A stretch of 64,000 nt of DNA from the NCBI RefSeq assembly GCF_900113175.1, contig NZ_FOOK01000008.1, positions 58,327 to 122,326 on the forward strand, written 5' to 3'. Under the pieces are notes generated by a model, which ran no database searches, was not told the DNA's origin, and worked only from the letters and a program-made list of their open reading frames with translations. Position 1 is the stretch's first letter. Each line of letters opens with the position of its first letter. Origin of the DNA: Planifilum fulgidum. GTDB taxonomy: Bacteria > Bacillota > Bacilli > Thermoactinomycetales > DSM-44946. Of this stretch, positions 47,580 through 56,408 are shown in pieces. Both the position numbers and the translations under genes were made by a program.

Positions 47580-48437
47580 ATGAGAGTGGGGCTGGCCCAA
47601 ATCCGTCCGGTATTGGGGCGGGTGGAGGATAACCTGGAACTGCATCGGGACATGATCCGCCGCGCCGAGGCCGAGCGGGTGGATTTGTTGGTGTTTCCCG
47701 AACTGAGTCTGACGGGATATTCCCTGAGGGATTTGACCCTGGATGTGGCCCGCACCCTCCGGGATGAATCGATTCGGCGTCTGGCGGGTGAATCGGAACG
47801 CCTCGACTTGGTGTTCGGCTTGGTCGAGGAAGGACCGGGGCATCTGTTTTACAACGCGGCGGTCTACGCGAGCGAGGGGGAGATTCGGCACGTTCACCGC
47901 AAGGTGTATCTGCCCACCTACGGGATGTTTGAGGAGGCCCGCCATTTTGCCCGCGGCCGTTTTTTCCGCAGTTTTGAGACGCGGTTCGGCCGCGCGGGAC
48001 TCCTCATCTGTGAGGATGCCTGGCACCCTTCGGCGCCCTATCTGTTGGTTCAGGACGGGGCGGAAATCCTCATCGTGATTTCCAACGCCCCCGCCAAGGG
48101 GATGGGCGCCCGGGGGATGTCCGCCGAGGAGAACTGGTACGGCCTGTTGTCCAACCATTCCCTGCTTCACGGCGTGATCACCTTGTATTGCAACCGGGTG
48201 GGGACGGAAGACGGAATCACCTTTTTCGGCGGGTCGGCGGCGTTCGATCCCTTCGGGCGGTTCCTCGTGCGGGGGGAGCGGTTTGAATCCCGCCTGGTAG
48301 TGATCGATGTGAATCCGGAAGATGTGCGCCTCGCCCGTTACCAGATGCCGATGCTGCGCGATGAAGATCTGGAGCTGACCGCCCGGGAGATCGAACGGAT
48401 TCTGAAGCGGCGGTCCGAAGGAGGGGAACTTCCGTGA
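47580..48437 (+). CDS. Nitrilase-family amidase, glutaminase half of a split NAD synthetase
   Basis: 285 residues with the nitrilase triad Glu41 (FPELSLTGYS), Lys108 (VHRKVYLPTYGMFEEARHF) and Cys144 (LICEDAWHP). YLPTYGMFEEAR-type spacing is characteristic of the glutaminase domain of glutamine-dependent NadE. It overlaps nadE by four bases (GTGA). The simplest reading is that it supplies ammonia from glutamine to the separate NadE. ATG 47580 has GGGAGG eight bases upstream. Confidence 0.85.
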   Translation: MRVGLAQIRPVLGRVEDNLELHRDMIRRAEAERVDLLVFPELSLTGYSLRDLTLDVARTLRDESIRRLAGESERLDLVFGLVEEGPGHLFYNAAVYASEGEIRHVHRKVYLPTYGMFEEARHFARGRFFRSFETRFGRAGLLICEDAWHPSAPYLLVQDGAEILIVISNAPAKGMGARGMSAEENWYGLLSNHSLLHGVITLYCNRVGTEDGITFFGGSAAFDPFGRFLVRGERFESRLVVIDVNPEDVRLARYQMPMLRDEDLELTAREIERILKRRSEGGELP

Positions 48438-49285
48438 ATCCGGTGGAAGAGATGCTTGCCCGGGCGCCCTATTTGCGATTGGATGAGGAGCTGGCCGTGG
48501 AACTGCTGGTCCGCGCCCTCCGGGAAGAGGTGGAGAAGGCCGGCTTCCAAAAGGTGATTCTCGGGCTTTCCGGCGGGATTGATTCGGCCTTGGCCCTGTT
48601 TCTGTCCGCCCGGGCCTTCGGCCCGGAGAATGTGGTGGCCGTCTGCATGCCGTACAGGGAGAGCAGTCCCGCCAGTGTGAAGGATGCCCGAAAGGCCGCG
48701 CAAGCCGCCGGAGTGGAGATGGTCACCGTGGACATCACGCCGCAGATCGATGCGTATTTCGCGGGGTTTCCGGAGGCTTCCCCGTTGCGCAGGGGAAACA
48801 AGATGGCCCGGGAGCGGATGAGCATCCTGTACGATTTGTCGGCGGAGCATCGGGCGCTGGTGATCGGAACGAGCAACAAAACCGAACTGCTTTTGGGTTA
48901 CGGGACCCAGTTCGGAGATATGGCCTCCGCGGTCAATCCCCTGGGGGACCTGTACAAAACCCAGGTTCGCCAATTGTCGGCCCACCTGAAGGTTCCGGAA
49001 TCGATCCTGCAAAAACCGCCCAGCGCCGATCTGTGGCCGGACCAGACGGATGAGGGGGAACTGGGATTTTCCTATCTGGATGTGGACAGGCTGCTCCACT
49101 TCATGGTCGACCGCCGCTATTCGCGGGAAAGGCTGATTCGCCAGGGATTTGATCCCGGATTGATCGACCGGGTGCATCGGCGGGTCGTCGCCAACCAGTA
49201 CAAGCGGAGGCTGCCGGTGATCCTCAAGCTGAGCGGGCGGACCGTCGGCACCGATTTTCGCTATCCGCGGGATTGGGGTTTGTAG
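48434..49285 (+). CDS. nadE: NAD+ synthetase
   Basis: 283 residues. The PP-loop is ILGLSGGIDSALALFLSA (near residue 46). GTSNKTELLLGYGTQFGDM and LPKPPSADLWPDQTDEGELGF-like blocks bind deamido-NAD and ATP. It makes the last step of NAD synthesis. Its GTG start overlaps the amidase stop, unlike the single-gene NadE of many bacteria. The conserved LWPDQTDE confirms the NadE family. Confidence 0.95.
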   Translation: MNPVEEMLARAPYLRLDEELAVELLVRALREEVEKAGFQKVILGLSGGIDSALALFLSARAFGPENVVAVCMPYRESSPASVKDARKAAQAAGVEMVTVDITPQIDAYFAGFPEASPLRRGNKMARERMSILYDLSAEHRALVIGTSNKTELLLGYGTQFGDMASAVNPLGDLYKTQVRQLSAHLKVPESILQKPPSADLWPDQTDEGELGFSYLDVDRLLHFMVDRRYSRERLIRQGFDPGLIDRVHRRVVANQYKRRLPVILKLSGRTVGTDFRYPRDWGL

Positions 49286-49334
49286 CCCCGCGGCAACGCA
49301 GAAACGGACTTTTTTGGCGGGAGGAGTGAGGCAG

Positions 49335-50096
49335 ATGGCTGGTCATTCCAAATGGAAAAACATTCAGCATCGAAAAGGACGCCAGGATGCACTGAGGGGA
49401 AAACTGTTCGCCAAGTTGGCGCGGGAGATTTTCGTCGCCGCCCGGGAAGGGGGCGGCAATCCCGACAACAACCAGAAGCTGCGGCTGGCCATCGCCAAGG
49501 CGAAGTCGCAAAACATGCCGAATGAGAATATCGAGAGGGCCATCAAGAAGGCGACCGGCGAATCCGGAGGAAAAGCCTACGAACGGGTGACCTACGAGGG
49601 ATACGGCCCGGGAGGGGTTGCGGTGATGGTGGAGGCCTTGACCGACAATCGGAACCGCACCGCGGCCGATATGCGGTACATCTTCTCCAAAAAGGGCGGA
49701 AGCCTGGGGGAAGCCGGCTGCGTGGCCTGGATGTTTGAACGGAAGGGACATCTCACCATCGACCGGAACAGCACCGACAAGGACGAGGATGAGGTGCTGA
49801 TGCTCGCCCTGGAGGCGGGCTCGGAAGACTTCCAGGTTTCCGGGGATTCCTATGAGATCACCACCGCCCCCGAGGATTTCGAGGCCGTGAAAAACGCCCT
49901 GGAGAAGAACGGCTTCTCCTTCACGACGGCGGAGGTGACGATGATTCCCCAGAATACCGTCTCCCTGACCGGGGAGGAGGCATCCAAGATGATCGCCCTC
50001 CTCGAGGCCCTGGAAGATCACGATGACGTGCAGAACATCTATTCCAATTTCGACATCGACGAGGACGAAATGGAGAAGCTCAGCCAGGAGGCGTGA
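49335..50096 (+). CDS. yebC: YebC/PmpR-family regulator (TACO1 homologue)
   Basis: 253 residues. N-terminal MAGHSKWKNIQHRKGRQDALR is the standard signature; the YEGYGPGGVAVMVEALTDNRN block and acidic tail follow. YebC-type proteins regulate transcription or help ribosomes through proline-rich stretches. ATG 49335 follows GGGAGGAG. It ends at a strong terminator. Confidence 0.97.
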   Translation: MAGHSKWKNIQHRKGRQDALRGKLFAKLAREIFVAAREGGGNPDNNQKLRLAIAKAKSQNMPNENIERAIKKATGESGGKAYERVTYEGYGPGGVAVMVEALTDNRNRTAADMRYIFSKKGGSLGEAGCVAWMFERKGHLTIDRNSTDKDEDEVLMLALEAGSEDFQVSGDSYEITTAPEDFEAVKNALEKNGFSFTTAEVTMIPQNTVSLTGEEASKMIALLEALEDHDDVQNIYSNFDIDEDEMEKLSQEA

Positions 50097-50104
50097 AAAT
50101 GCGG

Positions 50105-50141
50105 AAGGTTCATCGGAACCGGGTTCCGATGAACCTTTTTT
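50105..50141. terminator. Bidirectional terminator
   Basis: A 16-bp palindrome (50105-50120 with 50122-50137), then a T run. It also lies just after the stop of the convergent DinB gene. Confidence 0.88.
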
Positions 50142-50151
50142 CGCGGGGGAA

Positions 50152-50619
50152 TCAGTTGTCTGACGGGTGGATGGTGAAAAAGGGCAGCTTATCAACGCCG
50201 ACCATCCGGGCGTAGACGAACAATTGTCCCTTGTGGTGGATTTCGTGATCCAGCATGGTGTTCAGCCAGTGTTCCCCGGTGGCGCGATAGGGCCCCCAGG
50301 AAATCGTTTGATCCAGGTGGCGTTCGGTCAAGGACTCGAAGTCGGCTTTGGTCTTATCGGTATACTCGTCCACCAGGCGCCGGACATCCTCCATCGTCTC
50401 AAAGGAGGGAGGCTCGCCCATCTGCGGGAACGCTCCCTCTTTCACGGCCTCAACGAACATGCAGGAGGATGTGCCGATGTGGATCGCCAGGGAGCCGAGG
50501 GAAAAGGCTTCCTTCCAGGGCTTGTAATGCGTGTGTTCGTTGCCGATCGCCTCAAGGAGTTCGTGAAGCACCTTCCGGTGATTGAGCCATCTGGAAAGAA
50601 GCGAGTCCGCCCGGTTCAT
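50152..50619 (-). CDS. DinB-family four-helix-bundle protein
   Basis: 155 residues. The metal-binding histidines are near His47 (SLAIHIGTS), and in MLDHEIHHKGQLFVYARM. Family members are thiol-dependent transferases (bacillithiol/mycothiol S-transferase types) or of unknown role. AAGGAG ribosome site before the ATG. Confidence 0.85.
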   Translation of the reverse strand: MNRADSLLSRWLNHRKVLHELLEAIGNEHTHYKPWKEAFSLGSLAIHIGTSSCMFVEAVKEGAFPQMGEPPSFETMEDVRRLVDEYTDKTKADFESLTERHLDQTISWGPYRATGEHWLNTMLDHEIHHKGQLFVYARMVGVDKLPFFTIHPSDN

Positions 50620-50661
50620 CGTTCCACTCCTTTCTTTTCGGAAAATTTTTCAATCCATTTT

Positions 50662-50691
50662 AGAATAGACCCTTTAGTCGCGGCTTGTCAA
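50662..50691 (-). promoter_or_regulatory. Sigma-A promoter of the dinB gene
   Basis: On the minus strand TTGACA (50691-50686), an 18-base spacer and TATTCT (50667-50662). Confidence 0.6.
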
Positions 50692-50852
50692 CTTTGCCCG
50701 AAGCCCCCGGATCACGGTCAGGAAAAGGAAATGCCCCGTCCGGAAGAGGAAGCCTGAAAGGCCGCCGCGCGCCGGCGGGCGGGATGAAGGGCTGAAAAAT
50801 AAGAGAAATGTAGTAGAATAATAGAGTATGGGACCGCCTTTTTATTTACAAC

Positions 50853-50897
50853 AAAAAAGGGATTGCCTTCCCTTTGAAGGGGAGGAACCTTTTTTTA
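50853..50897 (+). terminator. Terminator-like hairpin before the deacetylase gene
   Basis: AAAAAAGG (50853-50860) pairs with CCTTTTTT (50888-50895), with an inner CCTTCCC/GGGGAGG stem. It lies about 40 bases before the next start codon, so it is either the end of a small upstream transcript or an attenuator. Confidence 0.5.
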
Positions 50898-50937
50898 GAA
50901 TCGACATATATAACAAACGGGAGAGGAGAGAAGACCT

Positions 50938-51960
50938 GTGAGGCTGGGCGTTTGGGCGATGGTGTTTCTTCTGTGTTGGTGGGTGATCGGCCCCGTGCCC
51001 TTGGAAAAACAAGAAGTGAAGGGGGCGTCGCCGAAGGTGCATCATCAGGAGGTTTCCGGGAAGAAATGGAAGGGGATTGAGTCGAACGCGGTTTTTGGAA
51101 GGGAGACGGAAGAAGGGAAAACCGTGGTTTTCGGCGTGGGGCCGACGGCCAAAAAGGCGGAGAGCAAATCCGATAAGAAGGAGATCAAAGGGGCGGAACA
51201 GGATTTGCAAAAGAAGCCCCAGCGGAAAGAAGCAAAGGCTTCTCCCGAACCCCGAAAGGATGACGGGAAAAAGGGCGGTGACGGGAGAAAGGACGATAAG
51301 AAGCGTCCCGTCCTCTACTTTAACGGGCCCAGGGACAAAAAAAGGGTGGCCCTTACCTTTGATGACGGACCGGATTGGAGGTACACGGACTCCATCCTGG
51401 ACATCCTGAAGCGGGAGAAGGTGCGGGCCACCTTTTTTCTCGTGGGGAGGATGGCGGAGCAGCGTCCCGATCTGGTTCTCCGGATGGTGAGAGAAGGCCA
51501 TGTGGTGGCCAACCATTCCTGGAACCATCCCAATTTGACCCGTTTGGATTCACGGCGGATGAGCGAGGAAGTGGACAGGACCAACCGTCTGATTTCGGAG
51601 ATCACGGGAAGGTCGCCGAAGTTGTTCCGGGCCCCCTACGGGAATCTGGACCGGCGCGTGGAGGAAATGATCCGCGAAAGGGACATGATCATCGTCCATT
51701 GGAATGTGGACACGCGGGATTGGGCGGGGAGGCCGACAGACCGGATCGTCTGGACGGTCCGCCAGCAGGCCGGGCCGGGAGCGGTGATCCTTCAACACAC
51801 CGCCGGCAGAAATCTGGACAACACGGTGAAGGCCCTGCCCCGGATCATCGCCGATCTGAAAAAACGGGGCTATGAGATGGTCACCGTGCCCGAACTGCTG
51901 GGCGTTCCCGCCTACAAGGAAGAGACGGGACGACAAGGATTCCCGGGAGCGGTTCGGTAG
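50938..51960 (+). CDS. Polysaccharide deacetylase (NodB domain), secreted or membrane-anchored
   Basis: 340 residues. A hydrophobic N-terminal signal or anchor is followed by a long Lys/Glu-rich linker (about 25-125). The NodB domain has ALTFDDGPD (Asp142/143) and the zinc histidines in VVANHSWNHPNL. These enzymes remove acetyl groups from peptidoglycan or chitin; several act in spore cortex synthesis (PdaA type). GTG start behind GGAGAGGAGAG. The charged linker is unusual. Confidence 0.9.
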   Translation: MRLGVWAMVFLLCWWVIGPVPLEKQEVKGASPKVHHQEVSGKKWKGIESNAVFGRETEEGKTVVFGVGPTAKKAESKSDKKEIKGAEQDLQKKPQRKEAKASPEPRKDDGKKGGDGRKDDKKRPVLYFNGPRDKKRVALTFDDGPDWRYTDSILDILKREKVRATFFLVGRMAEQRPDLVLRMVREGHVVANHSWNHPNLTRLDSRRMSEEVDRTNRLISEITGRSPKLFRAPYGNLDRRVEEMIRERDMIIVHWNVDTRDWAGRPTDRIVWTVRQQAGPGAVILQHTAGRNLDNTVKALPRIIADLKKRGYEMVTVPELLGVPAYKEETGRQGFPGAVR

Positions 51961-52008
51961 ATCCCATGGACCGTTGTCCTGAGGAAAAATGCATTATCAT
52001 TAACATGT

Positions 52009-52050
52009 ACGCCGGAATGCCTATAAATAGCGGGATTCCGGCGTTTTTTT
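52009..52050 (+). terminator. Terminator after the deacetylase gene
   Basis: ACGCCGGAAT (52009-52018) pairs with ATTCCGGCGT (52035-52044), followed by a run of T. Confidence 0.85.
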
Positions 52051-52051
52051 C

Positions 52052-52715
52052 GCTATAGATGTCCAATGTCATCCGAACGTTAACGTGACCCAAGCGTTCA
52101 GCCACCACCTTGGGATTTTCACCCAGTTGGAGGAGAATGGTGGCGTGAGTGTGCCGAAGGTCGTGAAAGCGAATCTTCGGCAGATCGCTATTCTTTAAAA
52201 CGGCGTCCATATCCCGGTTGATGACTGCCGGATCGACTAGATTTCCCAACTGAGTGCACACGACTAATCCGTTATCGTTGTAAACAGGGCCAGCCGCCAG
52301 CTTTTCCTCCAACTGCTTCTTCTTGTGTTTTTCAGATAGACCACAGTGTCTTCCGGTAGGGTGATCGTTCTTCTGGCACCTTTGGTTTTCGCTTCCTGAA
52401 TCTTTACTTTTCCGTAGGGTTTGGCCAAGGTTCGCCGGACGCTCACCCGCCCATTGTCCAGATCTACATCCTCCCATTTCAGAGCGAGGATTTCTCCTTT
52501 GCGCATTCTTAGTGAGAGCTAACACATAAACAATGTGATACCGTCGGCCTTCGGTCAATTTAAGGAACCGTTTGGCCTCTTCTATCGTCCACACTTATAT
52601 GTCTAGGAGTGGTTTTCTTGGAGGGGTGATCAGGGCGGCGACGTTTTCGGGGATAAACTTCCATTTGTAGACCGTGCGGAGCGCCCGGCAGATCGAGCGG
52701 CTTCACTGGAGGCGC
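52052..52715 (-). pseudogene. Tyrosine recombinase (phage integrase) remnant
   Basis: Minus-strand pieces in different frames rebuild one integrase. The core-binding end has [20 protein letters not shown]. The catalytic domain has VWTIEEAKRFLKLTEG, MRKGEILALKWEDVDLDNGR and RFHDLRHTHATILLQLG with the HxxR box, then RLGHVNVRMTLDIYS. An in-frame TAA after LLDI and two frameshifts break it. The final tyrosine region is cut off next to the terminator at 52050, and the N-terminus is lost where it joins the adh remnant. Not functional as it stands. Confidence 0.82.
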
Positions 52716-53018
52716 AGTATTCACAGCTACCACAGGCATAACCCAACCAAGGAATGGCGACACGGTCCCCTTCTTTAACTTCAGTTACACCTTTTCGCGC
52801 ACTTTCTACAATGCCCACGCCTTCGTGTCCAGGAATGAACGGAAGTTTCGGTTTGATTGGCCAATCTCCTTTAGCGGCATGAATGTCGGTGTGGCACAAC
52901 CCGGAGGTTTCGATTTTGACCACGATTTGCTCGGGACCGGGTTGGGCTTGTTCACTTCCTCAACATGTAGTGGCTGATCAAAGCTGCTGTGAACAACAGT
53001 AGCCAGCATTTTGGCCAT
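52715..53018 (-). pseudogene. Zinc alcohol dehydrogenase, N-terminal remnant
   Basis: From ATG 53018 (AAAGGAGTGA upstream), the minus strand reads [20 protein letters not shown]. After a frameshift it reads [39 protein letters not shown] and [13 protein letters not shown]. This is the AdhT-type N-terminus with catalytic Cys/His and the structural-zinc cysteines beginning. The frame then runs into integrase sequence near 52715, so the coenzyme domain is missing. A deletion joined the two genes. Confidence 0.8.
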
Positions 53019-53056
53019 TTCTACTCACTCCTTTTTGGGATTTTTACTGAGTTGAA

Positions 53057-53073
53057 TGAAAAAAGTATGCCAA
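53057..53073 (-). promoter_or_regulatory. Weak candidate sigma-54 promoter of the adh remnant
   Basis: Minus-strand TTGGCAT, five bases, then TTTCA (53073-53057) resembles -24/-12, but the -12 GC is replaced by TC. A divergent sigma-54 activator gene makes it plausible. Confidence 0.25.
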
Positions 53074-53668
53074 ATTATATTCATCTCTGCGAATTGAAAT
53101 TATTACGCGATAATTGTTAACTAAACGTTATATTGCAACGATTTGGAACAGTACAATTATGGAGTATTGTGTTACAATACAGGTAGGTGAAACAATTGGG
53201 GGTGGTCGGTTTGCTGAAGAATCCAACAAAAGCAAAGCCCCTATTGTTTCCTCCTGGAAACGAAGCAAGGAGTTCGGCGTAGACCCGGTGCAAGTGGAAA
53301 ACGACATTTTAATGGGAGGAGAGCTGAAAGACCGACAGGGGCAACTGCATGAATTTTTTCGAACCTCTAACCGCCTGTTGGAATAGCTTTATACTTAGCT
53401 GAAAAAGACATCTTTCATGCTTATCGTGTCGGATCCGGAAGGATATATCGTTCGTTCTTGGGGAGCTCCTCCTTTTATCCATAAAGCGAGAAAAGTGTGG
53501 CTAGATACCGGAGCCAATTGGCATGAATGGGTTAAGGGTACCAATGCTATCGGTACCGCTTTGGCGGAAAAGGTCAGTGTGGTCGGTAAAGAACATTATT
53601 GTCGTGAAAACTATTTTTTAACATGTTATGCGTCACCGATCTATTCTCCGACTGGAGAATTATTGGGT

Positions 53669-53676
53669 CTTTTAGA
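53669..53676. repeat. Left 8-bp direct repeat flanking the IS1182-like element
   Basis: CTTTTAGA, repeated exactly at 55218-55225. Removing the sequence between joins the AcoR-type frame GELLG with LLDVSG. Confidence 0.8.
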
Positions 53677-55217
53677 AGACTGGTGAAAACAGACATATCT
53701 GTTCATAATTTGGGCTATTTGTTCGTGGAATTTAACGAAAAGGGAGACTGCCCACCGATATACGCTGATTAGCCTCCTACCATTTTCTGTTTTTGCGCAT
53801 GCCAAGATGCCGGTGTGAGGTCGTTTTTCCTTAAACCGGCATAGCCGTTTGAGGTTTTGTACGATCGCTGTACAGAGAGCTTGTTCCTGCATACATTCCA
53901 GTCCTCTGCTTCGCGCACGATTCAACCCGTGTTCGTTTTTGGCTTCGGCATACCCATGTTCCAAGCGGGTGCGCTTCTTTTGAATATCCCGGTACTTTCC
54001 GTCCCGTTGAATCAGCCTGACCCGGTTTTTCGCCCGTATTTCTTCGACTTTCTCCTGTCGCTTCCGTTGGATCTCGGTATCGTTTGTTTTTCGCTTCCAA
54101 GTCGGTATCTCTTCCATTTCGGGATTGCACAGAGAAATCAGTAGAATAATCCTTTGCGAAAACAAAGATCGAAGATAATAAGAGGTGCCGCAGTTTTTGT
54201 CCCCCGACAGCGTCCGGATCCGGATTTGTTTGTGCCTGAAGCGCACCTCGGCCAGTTGTTGAAGACTCACTTCCCGCTCCGCTTCTCCCGAAGCGATGCT
54301 TGCCGTCGTCGCAAACGCCGGATTCCACGTCCGTCAGGTTGTGAACCGAGTAACGCAGGTGGGCTTCCTGTCCGTTGCTTTTCCGATACAAACGGGCATC
54401 CGGATCGGTGACACTTCGATGGGTTTGGTTGGAAAACTTTTTCCCGCGAAAGTTTTCACGGGCGGCGTATGCTTCAGAACCATACGGCATTTCTTGCTTT
54501 GAGGCGGCGGATGCAGAGGGATGGTTGTTGTCGTCATTCGGCGATCATTCGGGTGATCATCTGAATCAGCGGACACCCTTTGGTCTTCTTTTTCCAGCTC
54601 CAACAGATAGTCCTCCAGCGATTGAACGGGAACCAATATCTTTTCCTTCAAACTGTGGATCGAAGCATTTGCCCGGACCCGGGTTCCGTCCACACCGGCA
54701 TGGACATCCGGTTTGACCAGGCTGGCGGTGATACATTGATCAATCACATGTGGCATGATTCGATCATATGGTGTTTACGCCAAAGCGCCCTTGTTTTCAC
54801 AAGGGTGATTCGGTCCGGAAGGGGGGATTCGAAATCCAGTCCGCAAAACCACAAGTACCCGGCATGCATGGGCAATAAGCCTAACAGCTCGCGTTCCGAA
54901 TGATTAAAAAGGTACTCCAGAATGTGATCCGAACGAAGAGTTCCGGATCAATCGAAGGACGTCCCATCTTCTCGGAATAAAGGGGGGCCACCCATTTGTG
55001 TACCTGGGAGAAATTGATGACGTCTTTCAATTTCCGCAGAATATGGTTTTGCGGTACGATCGCTTCCAAGTCGATCATTTGAAAAAGACGGGGTTGGACG
55101 TGTGAACGCTTTGGCGCTTTCATAAATCATGCCTACTGTCCATATTCGGCATGCTCAATCCAACATTCGATACTAACAGCCGGAAAACCTATCCCTTTGA
55201 ATGACTTTTTCACCGGG
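53677..55217 (-). mobile_element. IS1182-family-like insertion element, transposase degenerate
   Basis: About 1.54 kb. The minus strand encodes a transposase in at least four frame pieces: LFQMIDLEAIVPQNHILRKL and YSEKMGRPSIDPELFVRI (from ATG 55123), DVHAGVDGTRVRANAS, then HLRYSVHNLTDVESGV, and IQKKRTRLEHGYAEAKNEHG with the C-terminal domain near 53850. Such order fits IS1182. Ends share CYGGTGAAAA-type imperfect inverted repeats (near 53680 and, inverted, near 55214). Frameshifts show it is no longer active by itself. Confidence 0.8.
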
Positions 55218-55225
55218 CTTTTAGA
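55218..55225. repeat. Right 8-bp direct repeat flanking the IS1182-like element
   Basis: CTTTTAGA, matching 53669-53676. Likely the target-site duplication. Confidence 0.8.
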
Positions 55226-55887
55226 TGTAAGTGGAGATGCCCGAAATCACCATCCCCATACATTGTGAATGGTGATCGCGGCACCCGAGCTTGTCAAACA
55301 CAAATGTTACTGGAAAATGCTCGAAACGAGTTGACTCTTTGTCTTCTGAAAGCTGATATGATTGTTCAGACGGTGGGCCAGCCCCTGATTTCAGTGGACG
55401 AGAATGGTTTGATTACTCGGATCAATCAAGAGGCTGCTAATCTGTTGAAGCGACCAATCTTTGAATGTATTGGCCAACCCTGTTTCACTGGTTCCATTCT
55501 TTAATCCCGAGGATCCATTCAAAAAATAAAGTTCGTATCGGACAATGGTGGAAGAGTAACGACTTGAGTGGTTAAAGTGATACAGGATGGGCGAAGAAAG
55601 GTATATCGGGCGACGTCCGGAAGAACCGTGGAAGAAATTGAAGAATTTTGAGAGTGGAAAATCCGTTTCCCTAATTAGCGAACCTAATTAGCGAAATGGT
55701 TTTGCAATGCCCTAAGATCCGAAACGTTCTCAAAACCGCTGCGGCAGTTGCCCGTACAGATGCAACAGTGCTCATTCAGGGAGAAACGGAACCGGGAAAA
55801 AATGAGTTGCCCAATATATTCATGAGGCAAGTGGAAGGACAGGGCCATTAGTTGTTGTAAACTGTGCTGCCATTCCGGGGCAACTGA

Positions 55888-56055
<168 letters not shown>

Positions 56056-56408
56056 TGAAATCGGATTACATCAAACCGAAGCCTGTCGATGTTCGGATTG
56101 TGGCGGCAACCAACCGAAAATTAGCTCAAGAGGTGAAGGAAGGACGGTTACGTTCCAATTTATATTACCGTTTGTGTGAATTTGAATTGTTTTTACCCCC
56201 ACTTCGAGAACGTTCCAACCTTGTTCAGTTAGTCCACCATTTCTTGCAAAAGAACGCTCGGGATGTCGGGGGGGACAGTTCATTTTAGACGATGATTCCT
56301 GGAAGAAGGTTCCACCCGTCACTATTTGATAATTTCCGGATTCTTAACCATTACCGTTTTCCTCTCTCAATATAATGTACCTAAAAATTGGGAAAGGAGC
56401 GGAACATA

